DNA of 64,000 bases from Desulfurivibrio dismutans (GCF_029210385.1 NZ_JARGDQ010000001.1:248001-312000), one strand, 5' to 3'. Positions 9,353 through 18,297 are shown, numbered from the stretch's first letter. Notes: generated from the sequence alone by a model not told the origin. Translations and numbers: made by a program.

Positions 9353-9526
9353 GCCATCATTCACATTGTGTCCGAAAAATACTATATTTATGCATGATGG
9401 TCTTGGCCTGTCAAGGATAATGTTGCCGGTGTCGTCGGTGCCGACCAGATAGCACGTTGTCATGATGCCACTGTCGACGGGCCGGGCGCTTAATATTGAT
9501 TATTGCGGTGTTCGGTCTTGTGTGGC

Positions 9527-9556
9527 TTGACAAAAGTACTTCGGTAGCGTTATTTT
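9527..9556 (+). promoter_or_regulatory. Candidate sigma-70 promoter for purD
   Basis: A perfect TTGACA (9527-9532) is followed after 18 bases by TATTTT (9551-9556), 4 of 6 to the -10 consensus. It lies in the AT-richer part of the tetR-purD gap and would give a leader of about 105 bases before the purD ATG. No purine riboswitch-like pairing was recognised in the leader. Confidence 0.4.
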
Positions 9557-9667
9557 TCCGGGCAACCAAACTGATAATTGGTGATCGTTCACCAGCGCCC
9601 ATGACCTGTTGTTTAATGTTGGCGAGAATTGTATACCGGCGGTGGCCGGAAAGGAAGAGATAGTCAC

Positions 9668-10948
9668 ATGAAGATTCTGGTAATCGGCTCCGGTGGCCGT
9701 GAACATGCTCTGGCCTGGAGTTTTGCCCGGTCCCCCCGGGTTGACAGGGTCTATTGTGCGCCCGGCAATGCCGGTATTGCGACCGTGGCAACCACGGTCG
9801 ATCTGGACACCACGGATCACGCGGCGCTGATCGCCTTTGCCCGGGCCGAAGGAATTGACTTGACCGTGGTGGGTCCCGAAGTCAATTTAAGTCGTGGTAT
9901 TGTCGATGATTTCTTCGATGCCGGCTTGCGCATCTTCGGCCCCAGCCGGCCGGCGGCAGCTCTTGAAGGCAGCAAGGTATTTATGAAGAACCTGCTGGCC
10001 AAATACCGGATTCCCTCCGCCGCCTACGCGGTTTTTGCCGATCAGGCCCGGGCGGTGTCTTATCTCGATAGTGGCGAGCTTAATTACCCGGTGGTGGTTA
10101 AGGCCGATGGGCTGGCCGCCGGTAAAGGGGTGATCATCGCCGCCGACCGGGATCAGGCGGTGGCGGCTTTGGAGCTGATCATGGCCGAAAAAGCCTTTGG
10201 CGAGGCCGGCAGTCAGGTGGTGATTGAAGAATTTCTGGCCGGCGAAGAAGCATCCTTTATCGCCTTTACCGACGGCAAAACGGTGCTGCCCCTGCCGAGT
10301 TCCCAGGACCACAAGGCGGTTTACGACGGTGACCAGGGGCCCAACACCGGCGGCATGGGGGCCTATTCGCCGGCGCCGGTGCTGACGCCCGAGCTGGAGC
10401 AACAGGTGATGGAAAAGATCATGTATCCCACTGTCGCCGCCATGGCGGCGGAGGGACGTCCTTACCGGGGAATGCTGTACGCCGGGCTGATGATCAGCCA
10501 GGGCGAGGCCAAGGTGCTGGAGTTTAACTGCCGCTTCGGTGATCCCGAGGCGCAGCCCCTGTTGATGCGGCTGCGCAGTGATCTGACCGAAGTAATGGAC
10601 GCGGTGATCGATCAGCGGTTGGCCGAGGTAACCCTGGACATTGATCCCCGGCCCGCCGTTTGCGTGGTCATGGCGGCCGGGGGATATCCCGGCGCTTATG
10701 CCTCCGGCCGGGCAATCAAGGGCCTGGATGAGGCGGGGAAGCTGGCCGGCGTCGAGGTTTTTCATGCCGGTACGCGTCGCGAGAATGGCGACATAGTAAC
10801 CGCCGGTGGTCGGGTTCTGGGGGTTACCACCCTGGCCGACGATCTGCCGGCGGCTATTGAACAGGCGTATCGGGCGGTGGCGCTGATTTCCTGGTCCGAC
10901 TGTTACTACCGGCGGGACATCGGTCAGAAGGCCTTGCGCCCTCGTTAG
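9668..10948 (+). CDS. purD: Phosphoribosylamine-glycine ligase (GAR synthetase)
   Basis: ATP-dependent ligation of glycine to phosphoribosylamine, the second step of de novo purine synthesis. The 426-residue protein opens MKILVIGSGGREHALAWSF, the classic PurD N-terminus. It has the ATP-grasp features VVVKADGLAAGKGV and SSQDHKAVYDGDQGPNTGGM, and EFNCRFGDPEAQPLL with the metal-binding Glu/Asn. Length and ends match the family. ATG 9668 follows AGGAAGAG; upstream in-frame codons are not PurD-like. It is followed after 44 bases by tsaC on the same strand. purC lies 16 kb away in this window, so the purine genes are dispersed. Confidence 0.97.
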   Translation: MKILVIGSGGREHALAWSFARSPRVDRVYCAPGNAGIATVATTVDLDTTDHAALIAFARAEGIDLTVVGPEVNLSRGIVDDFFDAGLRIFGPSRPAAALEGSKVFMKNLLAKYRIPSAAYAVFADQARAVSYLDSGELNYPVVVKADGLAAGKGVIIAADRDQAVAALELIMAEKAFGEAGSQVVIEEFLAGEEASFIAFTDGKTVLPLPSSQDHKAVYDGDQGPNTGGMGAYSPAPVLTPELEQQVMEKIMYPTVAAMAAEGRPYRGMLYAGLMISQGEAKVLEFNCRFGDPEAQPLLMRLRSDLTEVMDAVIDQRLAEVTLDIDPRPAVCVVMAAGGYPGAYASGRAIKGLDEAGKLAGVEVFHAGTRRENGDIVTAGGRVLGVTTLADDLPAAIEQAYRAVALISWSDCYYRRDIGQKALRPR

Positions 10949-10992
10949 CCACCTTAGTATAATACCATTTAATATCTGGAGACTCAGCCGGC

Positions 10993-11658
10993 TTGCAACC
11001 TTCAACCCATGCCGAGGCCGTGGTTACCCCCGCCGATCTGGAACAGGCGGTGGCGATCATCCGCCGCGGCGGAATCGTCGCTTTTCCCACGGAAACCTAT
11101 TACGGGCTGGCGGTTGACCCCTTTAACCGGGAGGCGGTTTCCCGTCTCTTTGCCGTTAAAAGGCGCGCGCCCGACAAACCGATTCTTTGTCTGGTACCCG
11201 ATCGGGAGCATTTGTTTTCCCTGATTCGCACGATCCCCACCTGCTATGAAACCCTTATGGAGGCCTTCTGGCCCGGGCCGCTAACCTTGATTTTCGACGC
11301 CCGGGAAGAGGTGCCGGTCAGTCTTACCGGTTACAGCGGCACCATTGGCGTCAGGGTTTCCTCGCACCCGGTGGCGGCTTGGTTGGCAAAGGCTTATGGC
11401 GGGCCCATATCCGCCACCAGTGCCAATTTTTCCGGGCACCCGGCGGCGGCGAGCGCCGTTGAGGTGGGAACCCAGTTGGGTCCCGACGTGGATTTGATTC
11501 TTGATGGTGGTGATACGCCCGGCGGTACCGGGTCCACCCTGGTCGGCCTGGACAATGAGCAGCTGGTGCTGCGCCGGGCCGGGGTGGTCACACTTCAACA
11601 ACTAAATGATGTTTTAACTCCACACTTTGTCGTGGATGCCCGTGAGGAGTCGGCATGA
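10993..11658 (+). CDS. tsaC: L-threonylcarbamoyladenylate synthase (TsaC/Sua5/YrdC)
   Basis: Makes threonylcarbamoyl-AMP from threonine, bicarbonate and ATP for the tRNA t6A37 modification. The 221-residue protein has the YrdC fold: GGIVAFPTETYYGLAVD, LFAVKRRAPDKPI with the conserved Lys/Arg set, WPGPLTLIF, and ISATSANFSG near the C-terminal side. It lacks the extra Sua5 domain, as expected for the short TsaC/YrdC type. TTG at 10993 is the longest sensible start, with GGAG about 13 bases upstream; GTG at 11020 is an alternative. Its stop overlaps the ATG of the Hpt gene. tsaE, which works with TsaB and TsaD in the next step of the pathway, is encoded 3 kb downstream on the other strand. Confidence 0.93.
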   Translation: MQPSTHAEAVVTPADLEQAVAIIRRGGIVAFPTETYYGLAVDPFNREAVSRLFAVKRRAPDKPILCLVPDREHLFSLIRTIPTCYETLMEAFWPGPLTLIFDAREEVPVSLTGYSGTIGVRVSSHPVAAWLAKAYGGPISATSANFSGHPAAASAVEVGTQLGPDVDLILDGGDTPGGTGSTLVGLDNEQLVLRRAGVVTLQQLNDVLTPHFVVDAREESA

Positions 11659-11984
11659 TTTCTGATTTACAGTGGGATCGCAGTTTTGCCTTGGAACAGG
11701 CCGGCGACGACGAGGCGTTGCTGGCCGAACTGCTGGCCATCCTGCGCCAGTCTGCCGGCGATGACCTGCGGCGGATGAAGGAGGCGATGCATGCCGGTGA
11801 CGGCCGGGCCTTGGCCAACGCGGCCCATAACATAAAAGGGGCGGCCGCCAGCCTGGGGATGGAAAAGCTGCGACGGGTTGCCTCCGAGCTGGAGCAGGTT
11901 GGTCGCTCGGGGGAGATGGCCGCAGCCGCGGCCAAGCTTGACACCCTCGAGGCGATGCTTGGTCAGTTAAAAGCGGTCAAATAA
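11655..11984 (+). CDS. Stand-alone histidine phosphotransfer (Hpt) protein
   Basis: A 109-residue four-helix Hpt domain with no other module. The phospho-accepting histidine is H58 in AAHNIKGAAASLG, the diagnostic HxxKG pattern. It starts inside the stop codon of tsaC (ATGA), so it is coupled to that gene although functions differ. About 150 bases downstream begin the HDOD gene and a hybrid kinase that has its own receiver but no Hpt domain. The simplest reading is that this protein takes the phosphate from that kinase's receiver. The cognate output regulator is not evident here. Confidence 0.85.
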   Translation: MISDLQWDRSFALEQAGDDEALLAELLAILRQSAGDDLRRMKEAMHAGDGRALANAAHNIKGAAASLGMEKLRRVASELEQVGRSGEMAAAAAKLDTLEAMLGQLKAVK

Positions 11985-12132
11985 GTTCTGCCGACCCCAC
12001 CCTGTGGTTGAGGCCACAGAAGCTGGTGGACTCCGCGCAGGCCTGGCTTTCGTCTCGCCTATTCTGGCGGTTTCGGGCTGAACTGGCTAGAGAGTTAAGG
12101 GTGGCAGCCTCATCACACAGGATGACCGATTC

Positions 12133-12978
12133 ATGTACGACGCCCAGCAGATCGTTCGTAAATTCAGCGATATTAAAACATTGCCACACGTTGCGTTCAG
12201 GGTCAACCAGTTGGTTAAGGATGATCAGGCCACCATGCATGACTTCGAAGAGGTCATCAAACTGGACCCGGTACTGGTTACCCGCCTGCTGCGATTGGTC
12301 AACAGTCCTTATTTTGGGCTGGTCCAGAAAGTGGAATCCATTTCCAAAGCCGTGGTATTCTGTGGTCTTAAGCAGTTGCGTAACCTGGTGACGGTGGAAG
12401 CTCTGCGGGGGATGTTCAAGGGGGACGGGGAGCGCTTCTCCCGGGAAAAGCTGTGGCTGCATTCGGCCACCGTGGCCATTTTGGCGGAGATGATTGCCAA
12501 ACGGATTTTCGGCCTGGACGGCGAGGATGTTTTTCTGGCCGGTATTATTCATGATGTCGGTCTGGTGGCGGAAGATCAGGTGGCCGGGGAGGAATTGCGG
12601 CTGGCCGCCGATGCCATGCGCCGGGGTGAGGGGTTGCTGCTGGAGTGTGAACGGCGTTATCTGGGTACCGATCACTGTGAGACCGGCGCCCTGCTGGCCA
12701 AGGAGTGGAAGCTCTCCGACCAGGTGTTCAAGGCCATCAGGTATCACCATGACGACCGCAAAACCTTTACCCTGCCCAGCGTTCCCGCCATCATTGTGCT
12801 GGCCGATTTCATGGCCTTCAAAATGCAGTACAACCCGGTGCCGGGGGCGCCGGTGCCTTCTCTCCCTCCAGTGCTGGCCAGGCACGTCAAGAGCATGATG
12901 GCCAATTACAAGATTATCGTTCGGGATCTGCCGGCGGAAATGGAAAAGGCCAGGGAGCTTTACCGCACCGATGATTGA
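12133..12978 (+). CDS. HDOD-domain signalling protein
   Basis: A 281-residue protein that is essentially one HDOD domain (a catalytically altered HD-type fold used in signalling in many proteobacteria). Recognisable parts are IKTLPHVAFRVNQLVKDD, DPVLVTRLLRLVNSPYFG and VFLAGIIHDVGLV, where HD is retained. HxxE-type residues follow in DHCETGALLAKEW, with a later IRYHHDD. No receiver, GGDEF or EAL domain is fused. Its last eight bases overlap the start of the hybrid kinase gene, so the two are probably co-expressed. The 150 base gap before it contains only a small stem, CTGTGG-TTGAGG-CCACAG (12001-12018). What signal it reads is unknown. Confidence 0.87.
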   Translation: MYDAQQIVRKFSDIKTLPHVAFRVNQLVKDDQATMHDFEEVIKLDPVLVTRLLRLVNSPYFGLVQKVESISKAVVFCGLKQLRNLVTVEALRGMFKGDGERFSREKLWLHSATVAILAEMIAKRIFGLDGEDVFLAGIIHDVGLVAEDQVAGEELRLAADAMRRGEGLLLECERRYLGTDHCETGALLAKEWKLSDQVFKAIRYHHDDRKTFTLPSVPAIIVLADFMAFKMQYNPVPGAPVPSLPPVLARHVKSMMANYKIIVRDLPAEMEKARELYRTDD

Positions 12979-14755
12979 TTCGGACTTTACGGAAATTTTT
13001 GGCGAACTGCTCGCCGAGCACGAGACCGAAGAGGACTTGCTCGGAGTGTTGGCTGAACTGGTGCCCGGCAGCGGGCTGCTGCTGGTGGTCGAGGACGGGA
13101 CCCGGCTGCAGGCGGGGATCCCTTTGGTGTTGCCGGCGGCTACGGAAGAGGCGCTGCGGGCGGCTCTGCCGCCGCTGGACGCCCCCCCATCCTCCCCTCT
13201 GGTGGCACCGGTGGCACAACGTTTGGGGTCTGGCTGGGTGTATGCCCTGACCATGGAACGCTTGGCCGGAGTACTGTTCTGGATGATCCCCGGCGGCACG
13301 GACATGACCTCCGAGCCGGCCGGAGAGGCCCTGCTGCGGAACACCCTGCTTTATGCTTTGGGCGAGCAGGAAAGGCGGGAAACGGCCGCCCAGGAAGCGC
13401 AATTCCGGCGCCAGATTGAGGTGTTGAAACAGCAGCACGGCCGGCTGATTGAGGATAATTACCGGCAGTACCGGATCAATCGGGAAAAAGAGCAGGAATA
13501 CGCCCGTACCCTGGAGAGTGAAATTGCCCGCCAGACCGCAGAACTCCGGGAAGCTAACGTCCGGCTGGAAGAGGGCAGCCGCCTGAAAAGTGAATTTCTG
13601 GCCAATATGAGCCATGAGTTGCGAACCCCGATGAATGCCATCATCGGTTTCGCCGAGTTGCTGGCGGACACCACTCTGGATGCTTCCCAACAGGAATACT
13701 GCCGTACCATTCGCCAGTCGTCGGCGACGCTGCTGGCGCTGATCAACGACATCCTTGATCTGGCCAAGATTGAAGCCGGACGCCTGGAACTGGAGATTGT
13801 CAGCTTTAGCCTGGACGAGTTGCTGGAGAGTGTGGCGGCGATGTTTAAGCTTGCCGTTCGCGACAAGGGGATCACCCTGCAGGTGCGGCGTGATCCGGCC
13901 CTGCCGGATTTTTTTCGGGGGGACAGCCACCGGTTGCGCCAGGTGCTCACCAATCTGGTGGGTAATGCCGTCAAATTTACCGACCGCGGTGCGGTGGAAC
14001 TGCTGGTGGAACCTGTGTCGCCGCCGGCAGCGACGGGTCAGGAGCGACTGCTGCGTTTTATGGTCCGGGACAGCGGGATTGGGATTCCCGCCCATCGACT
14101 GGAGGCCATCTTCGAAAAATTCACCCAGGCGGACGGTTCCACCACCCGGCGCTTTGGGGGGACCGGGTTGGGGCTGGCCATCTGTCGGCAACTGGTGGCG
14201 CTGATGGGAGGGCAGATCAGCGTGGAGAGCGGTGAAGGGCAGGGCAGTACCTTCAGTTTTAGCGTCAGTCTGCCGGTGGCCGAGGCGGCGGCTCCAGCCC
14301 CAGCGACAACAACCGCGACCGGCCGGGCCGGGCCGGTGGTGGGTGGTCGGCGGGTGCTGCTGGTGGAGGATAACCCGGTCAATCAGCGTCTGGCCTCCCT
14401 GATGACCAGCAAACAGGGTTGTGACCCGGTGGTGGCGGCCGACGGGTTGGAGGCCCTGGAGCGCTTGCGGGAAGAAGAGTTTGATCTGGTGTTAATGGAT
14501 GTCCAGATGCCCCGTATGGATGGCCTGGCCGCCACCCGTGAAATCCGGGCGATTGAAAGCGATCCCGGGCGGCGTGGCGAGTACGCCTCGCTGGCCGGGC
14601 GCAGCGAGCCGATTCCCGTTGTCGGGTTGACCGCCCATGCCCGTAGTGAAGATGAGCAGGCCTGTTATGCCGCTGGCATGGATGCTTTCCTGAGTAAACC
14701 CATTGTCAGGGAACGGTTGGTGGCGGTGCTCACCGACCCCGGTGGTAAAGCCTGA
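12971..14755 (+). CDS. Hybrid histidine kinase with one receiver domain
   Basis: A cytosolic 594-residue kinase. Residues 1-120 resemble a degenerate GAF-like sensor without transmembrane segments, followed by a coiled coil (about 132-205). The HisKA dimerisation domain carries FLANMSHELRTPMN with phospho-acceptor H215. The HATPase domain has NLVGNAVKF (N box), RDSGIGIP (G1) and FGGTGLGLAIC (G2). After an Ala/Thr/Pro linker (about 437-457) a receiver domain starts RVLLVEDNPVNQRLA with phospho-acceptor D510 and ends with FLSKP. It has no Hpt domain; the separate Hpt protein 1 kb upstream could fill that place. Its 3' end overlaps tsaE on the opposite strand by 26 bases. Confidence 0.92.
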   Translation: MIDSDFTEIFGELLAEHETEEDLLGVLAELVPGSGLLLVVEDGTRLQAGIPLVLPAATEEALRAALPPLDAPPSSPLVAPVAQRLGSGWVYALTMERLAGVLFWMIPGGTDMTSEPAGEALLRNTLLYALGEQERRETAAQEAQFRRQIEVLKQQHGRLIEDNYRQYRINREKEQEYARTLESEIARQTAELREANVRLEEGSRLKSEFLANMSHELRTPMNAIIGFAELLADTTLDASQQEYCRTIRQSSATLLALINDILDLAKIEAGRLELEIVSFSLDELLESVAAMFKLAVRDKGITLQVRRDPALPDFFRGDSHRLRQVLTNLVGNAVKFTDRGAVELLVEPVSPPAATGQERLLRFMVRDSGIGIPAHRLEAIFEKFTQADGSTTRRFGGTGLGLAICRQLVALMGGQISVESGEGQGSTFSFSVSLPVAEAAAPAPATTTATGRAGPVVGGRRVLLVEDNPVNQRLASLMTSKQGCDPVVAADGLEALERLREEEFDLVLMDVQMPRMDGLAATREIRAIESDPGRRGEYASLAGRSEPIPVVGLTAHARSEDEQACYAAGMDAFLSKPIVRERLVAVLTDPGGKA

Positions 14756-15188
14756 TCACTCTGCCCGTCGTCGGCGCCGGCGGGGCGGGGAAAGCCAGCC
14801 GGATTTCCAGATGCCTGGCCGGCAGTAAAGCTCCCAGCCGCTCCGGCCACTCGATGATGCAAACCCCTTCTCCGTGCAGGTAGTCCTCAATTCCCAGTTC
14901 CAGCAGTTCATCCTCATCGTCGCCCAAGCGATACAGGTCAAGATGAAACAGCGGCAACCGCCCCCGGTGCTCATGAACCAGGGCGAAGGTGGGGCTGGTT
15001 ACCGGCTGGTCGACCGGAACTTCCAGGCCGGCGGCAATGGCCTGGGTCAGGGTGGTCTTGCCGGCCCCCAGGGGACCGTAAAGGCAGATAATGTCCCCGG
15101 CGGCGGCCTGCCGGCCCAGTAGGCGGCCGAAAGCTTCCAAAGCCGGGAGATCAGGGAGGATCAATTCGCTGGGGTTGGCGGGCGTCAT
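14730..15188 (-). CDS. tsaE: tRNA t6A biosynthesis ATPase TsaE
   Basis: P-loop ATPase that drives the TsaBD-TsaE complex in transfer of threonylcarbamoyl to tRNA A37. The 152-residue protein has the Walker A GPLGAGKTT (38-46), the TSPTFALVHEH stretch, HLDLYRLGDDEDELLELG and WPERLGALLP, all hallmarks of TsaE. It overlaps the 3' end of the hybrid kinase gene tail to tail by 26 bases, and its ATG overlaps the stop of the diheme cytochrome gene upstream (15185-15188), implying coupling with that gene. tsaC is at 11 kb on the other strand. Confidence 0.95.
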   Translation of the reverse strand: MTPANPSELILPDLPALEAFGRLLGRQAAAGDIICLYGPLGAGKTTLTQAIAAGLEVPVDQPVTSPTFALVHEHRGRLPLFHLDLYRLGDDEDELLELGIEDYLHGEGVCIIEWPERLGALLPARHLEIRLAFPAPPAPTTGRVIRLYHRGR

Positions 15189-15457
15189 TCCGGTAGTTTA
15201 TGGCAAAAGAGGCAGCGGAAAGTCGGCGGGTGATCCTCCGACAGTGGGCTGATGCCGTCCGGCTGATGGCAGGTTTCGCAGAAACTCTCCGCCTCTTTAC
15301 GGTCCATGGCGAAAAAACGCTGGTGGTTTTCGTCCGGCGGCATTCGAGGTGTGGTTTCCGGTGGGGCGTTCCATAGAAAAAGCAGCAGACCAAGTACGAC
15401 AACAACGAACACAATATTGAGCAGCAGCGTTTTACGTTTGGGGAGGGTGGTGGTCAT
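15185..15457 (-). CDS. Small membrane-anchored diheme c-type cytochrome
   Basis: A 90-residue protein with one N-terminal transmembrane helix (about residues 10-28) after a basic TLPKRKT start, so the C-terminal part should lie in the periplasm. Two c-type heme attachment motifs are present: C60-ETC-H64 and C82-LFC-H86, with extra histidines at 45 and 76 that could be distal ligands. The spacing resembles the short NapB/NrfB-type or cytochrome c3-like diheme modules, but it is too short to place in a named family. It is the first gene of an apparent tsaE pair; no partner redox enzyme is adjacent. The heme motifs are clear; the role is unknown. Confidence 0.8.
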   Translation of the reverse strand: MTTTLPKRKTLLLNIVFVVVVLGLLLFLWNAPPETTPRMPPDENHQRFFAMDRKEAESFCETCHQPDGISPLSEDHPPTFRCLFCHKLPE

Positions 15458-15520
15458 TGATTGTTTCCTCGTTTATTATTGATAAGCTCACAAAAACATG
15501 ACAAATGGCGGGGTAGCTTG

Positions 15521-16576
15521 CTACCACGCCGCCGCTTTTGCCGCCGCTTTGCCGCGGCGGCGGATTTCTAAACTGTCCGGTTGCAGCAGCCCCAGGCGCA
15601 GAGCCAGGGCCAGGGTTTCGAGTATCAGTCGGCCGGCCGGTGGCAGGCGGGCGGTGAGCCTGACCAGGCGGCTGTGCTGGTGGTGCCGGGTCAGCAGGGC
15701 GGCCAGGTCGGGAGCCTGGCCGTGGTCGGCCAGGATGGTCTCGGCGACGGCCCGGCCGGAATAAAGAGCGGCGGCGATTCCCTCGCCGGTAAGACCGGAG
15801 GCCAGGCCGGCGGCATCGCCAGCCAGAAAGAACTGGCCGAAACGGCTGCCTCGGTAGTCAAAACTGACCAGGGAGGCTCGGGGTCTGGCCTCATCAAGTT
15901 GCACTCCTCGCCGCCGGGCCCAGAGGTGCAGCCGGTCGTGCAGCAGGTGCGAACGCAACCGGCGGCGAAAGGCATAAACCCCCACCGAGGCGCTGTCGCG
16001 ATGGGGAAAAATCCAGGCGTAGCCGCTGCCGAAAAGCGCCGGGTCCAGGTGCCACTCCATTTCCGGGAAGTGGCCGGGCACCTGATAGGTGATTCCGATC
16101 CCGGCCAGCGCCAGAGGCAGTCCGAGGTGGCGGCGCACCAGGGAGTTGCTGCCGTCGGCGCCTACCAGATACTGGAATCGGAACTCGCCCCGGTCGGTGA
16201 TCAGTACCTGGTTATTGATCCGCAGGGCCCGGGTGCCGCCAAATACCACGGCGCCGGCGGCCTCGGCCTGCTGCTTCATCCAGTGCCCCAGTTTTTCCCG
16301 GTTGACGGTATGAATAATCGGTTCATGCCCCTGCAGTTGAAAATCCTGCAGGGCGGTGACGATTCGTTGGCGATGGAAGCTGCGCTCCAGCAGTTCCGGC
16401 GGCATCTCCGGCTCCAGGGCCCCGGTCGGCACTCCGCCGGCGCAGGGTTTGGGGCCGGGACCAGGCAGCCGCTCAAGGACCAGCACTTCCCTGCCGGCCG
16501 CTGCCAGCACGGTGGCACAGGCCAGGCCAGCCGGGCCGGCTCCAATAATGATGGTATGGGCGGAAGAGATGGACAT
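15521..16576 (-). CDS. Geranylgeranyl reductase family FAD-dependent oxidoreductase
   Basis: A 351-residue flavoprotein. The N-terminal dinucleotide fold IIIGAGPAGLACATVLAA and the ERLPGPGPKPCAGGVP loop after the first beta-alpha unit match the geranylgeranyl-reductase / digeranylgeranylglycerophospholipid reductase group of the p-hydroxybenzoate hydroxylase superfamily. The second FAD motif is GQFFLAGDAAGLASGLTGEGI. In bacteria such proteins saturate isoprenoid chains, but many in this subgroup have no assigned substrate. ATG 16576 is chosen over an in-frame GTG at 16585. It is separated from the cytochrome gene by 63 bases, so co-transcription with cyt-tsaE is possible. Confidence 0.85.
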   Translation of the reverse strand: MSISSAHTIIIGAGPAGLACATVLAAAGREVLVLERLPGPGPKPCAGGVPTGALEPEMPPELLERSFHRQRIVTALQDFQLQGHEPIIHTVNREKLGHWMKQQAEAAGAVVFGGTRALRINNQVLITDRGEFRFQYLVGADGSNSLVRRHLGLPLALAGIGITYQVPGHFPEMEWHLDPALFGSGYAWIFPHRDSASVGVYAFRRRLRSHLLHDRLHLWARRRGVQLDEARPRASLVSFDYRGSRFGQFFLAGDAAGLASGLTGEGIAAALYSGRAVAETILADHGQAPDLAALLTRHHQHSRLVRLTARLPPAGRLILETLALALRLGLLQPDSLEIRRRGKAAAKAAAW

Positions 16577-16916
16577 GATTAACACGGCTGTGGGGCGAAG
16601 ATCGCCGGTGACTCACCGGAGTGGGGCATCCGGTGGCCGTCGGCGGCAAATAACCGGGGAGTACTTACCTTAAACAAAGATCAATGGTAGTGGTCAGTAA
16701 TGGCCGGTTGCCTGGTTCATCAATTACATAATTCAGCCACTGAAGCAAAAGGAATTTTCCCCCTGCTCTACCTTTTTCCAGCAGCCTGTGGTAAAATTCC
16801 GTGCCTGCAGTTTGCGGGGGCATCCCCGGCCGAGGTCTGTTTCATCAACGTTTGGTCGCCGTTTTCCGTGGGAAATTCTATGATTTCTGTGCCAATATAA
16901 TTACCGGAGAATTTTT
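16577..16916. other. Divergent intergenic region, flavoprotein gene / M23 peptidase gene
   Basis: These 340 bases hold no convincing gene. A short stem-loop CACCGGA (16614-16620) / TCCGGTG (16629-16635) with an eight base loop lies just upstream of the flavoprotein gene. A perfect TATAAT is present at 16896-16901, but it is too close to the ATG at 16917 and has no matching -35, so it is not called as a promoter. A GCCACTG string near 16735 recalls the B12 box but lacks the rest of that riboswitch. Confidence 0.35.
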
Positions 16917-18293
16917 ATGAGTCTTGATCCTATTCAGAAAAGGGAAAAGAAAAACTCTTTTTCCTGGCGTTTGTGGTTGCTCGTGATTGCCGTGGTTGTC
17001 CTGGTTCCGTCGCTGGTCATCCTGGTTCGCCTGCACGAGGGAACCCCGCCCCGTTTGGGCCTCGACCAGGAAGTGGCCTGGATTGGCCAGCACAGCGAGT
17101 TTGCGGTGCTGGCCGCCGATGAGCGCAGCGGTTTGCGCTCGGTGGAGGTGCTGCTGCGCCAGGGCGGGCAGGAAGTGCGCCTGATGAAGCGCGAATTTCC
17201 CCGGGCCAGCGCCTTTTTTCGGGCCGGACCCGAGGAGTTTCGTGAGAATATCGAAGTGGCCGGGCGTGAACTGGGGTTGCGGGACGGAGCAGCGGAGTTG
17301 GTGCTCAAGGCAGGGGATTATTCCTGGCGCAACTGGGGTAGCGGTAACTATCGGGAGGAGGTCTTGCCCCTGGTCATTGATACCCGGCCGCCGGTGATCA
17401 ATGTTGGCTCCGCCACCCGTTACGTCCGGGCCGGCGGAGCCGGGCTGGTGCTTTATACCATTGATGAGGAAGTGGCTAATCACGGGGTGGAAATCAACGG
17501 TTTTTTCCATCCCGGTTTCCCCCTGGCCGAGGACCGGCCCGGCGATTACCTGGCCTATATCGGGCTGCCCCATGACACCGATGCCCTGGATCAGGTCCAG
17601 GTGGTGGCGGTGGACCAGGCTGGTAACCGGGCCCGGGCGGGGCTGGCCATCAACCTGCGGCAGGTGGATTATCCTGTTGGCCGGATCAATGTTTCCGACA
17701 GCTTTCTGCGCAGCAAATTGCCGGAATTTGCCACCCACTACCCGGAAATGGCCGGCAGTCACCTGGAACAGTACCTCTATGTCAATCGGAAAGTGCGGGA
17801 GATGAATGATCGGCGGATCATGGAGATCTGTCGCAATTCGCACCCAGAGCGGCTCTGGGAGGGCCGATTCCTGCGCATGGCCCGGAGCAGTCAGCAGGCC
17901 GGCTTTGGTGATCGCCGGAGCTATTTTTATGATGGTCGTAAAATCGATGATCAGACCCATCTCGGTATCGACCTGGCCTCGGTACGGCAGGCGGAGATTG
18001 AGGCGGCCAACCATGGTATCGTGGTTTTGGCTGAGTACCTGGGAATCTACGGCAATACGGTGATCATCGATCACGGTCAGGGAATTTTCAGCCTCTACTC
18101 CCACTTAAGCCGGATCACCACCGCCGAGGGCGAGCGGGTAAGCCGGGGCGACAAGCTGGGTTACAGCGGGGTGACTGGGATGGCCGGCGGTGATCATCTG
18201 CATTTCAGTATGCTGGTCAACGGGATTTTCGTCAATCCCGTCGAGTGGTGGGATCGCAACTGGGTGGAAACCCAGCTTACCGTGGAGCCCTGA
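16917..18293 (+). CDS. Membrane-anchored M23-family metallopeptidase
   Basis: A 458-residue LytM/M23-type protein, probably a peptidoglycan endopeptidase or its activator. A single transmembrane anchor lies at about 20-40 after the basic KREKKNSFSWR start, so the remainder is periplasmic. The middle is a long beta-rich region (about 45-330). The C-terminal lasso domain has HLGIDLA and, further on, DHLHFSM, containing the expected zinc-site histidines, so it is probably active. It lies four bases upstream of the mutL start on the same strand. Start ATG 16917 follows GGAGAA. Confidence 0.9.
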   Translation: MSLDPIQKREKKNSFSWRLWLLVIAVVVLVPSLVILVRLHEGTPPRLGLDQEVAWIGQHSEFAVLAADERSGLRSVEVLLRQGGQEVRLMKREFPRASAFFRAGPEEFRENIEVAGRELGLRDGAAELVLKAGDYSWRNWGSGNYREEVLPLVIDTRPPVINVGSATRYVRAGGAGLVLYTIDEEVANHGVEINGFFHPGFPLAEDRPGDYLAYIGLPHDTDALDQVQVVAVDQAGNRARAGLAINLRQVDYPVGRINVSDSFLRSKLPEFATHYPEMAGSHLEQYLYVNRKVREMNDRRIMEICRNSHPERLWEGRFLRMARSSQQAGFGDRRSYFYDGRKIDDQTHLGIDLASVRQAEIEAANHGIVVLAEYLGIYGNTVIIDHGQGIFSLYSHLSRITTAEGERVSRGDKLGYSGVTGMAGGDHLHFSMLVNGIFVNPVEWWDRNWVETQLTVEP

Positions 18294-18297
18294 AGCC

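Noticed and set aside
16730-16760. GCCACTG string suggesting a cobalamin riboswitch
   Set aside because: The other conserved boxes and pairing of a B12 riboswitch are absent, and the downstream gene is an M23 peptidase.
16896-16901. Perfect TATAAT as a promoter for the M23 gene
   Set aside because: Transcription would begin within about ten bases of the ATG, and no -35 hexamer lies at the right distance.
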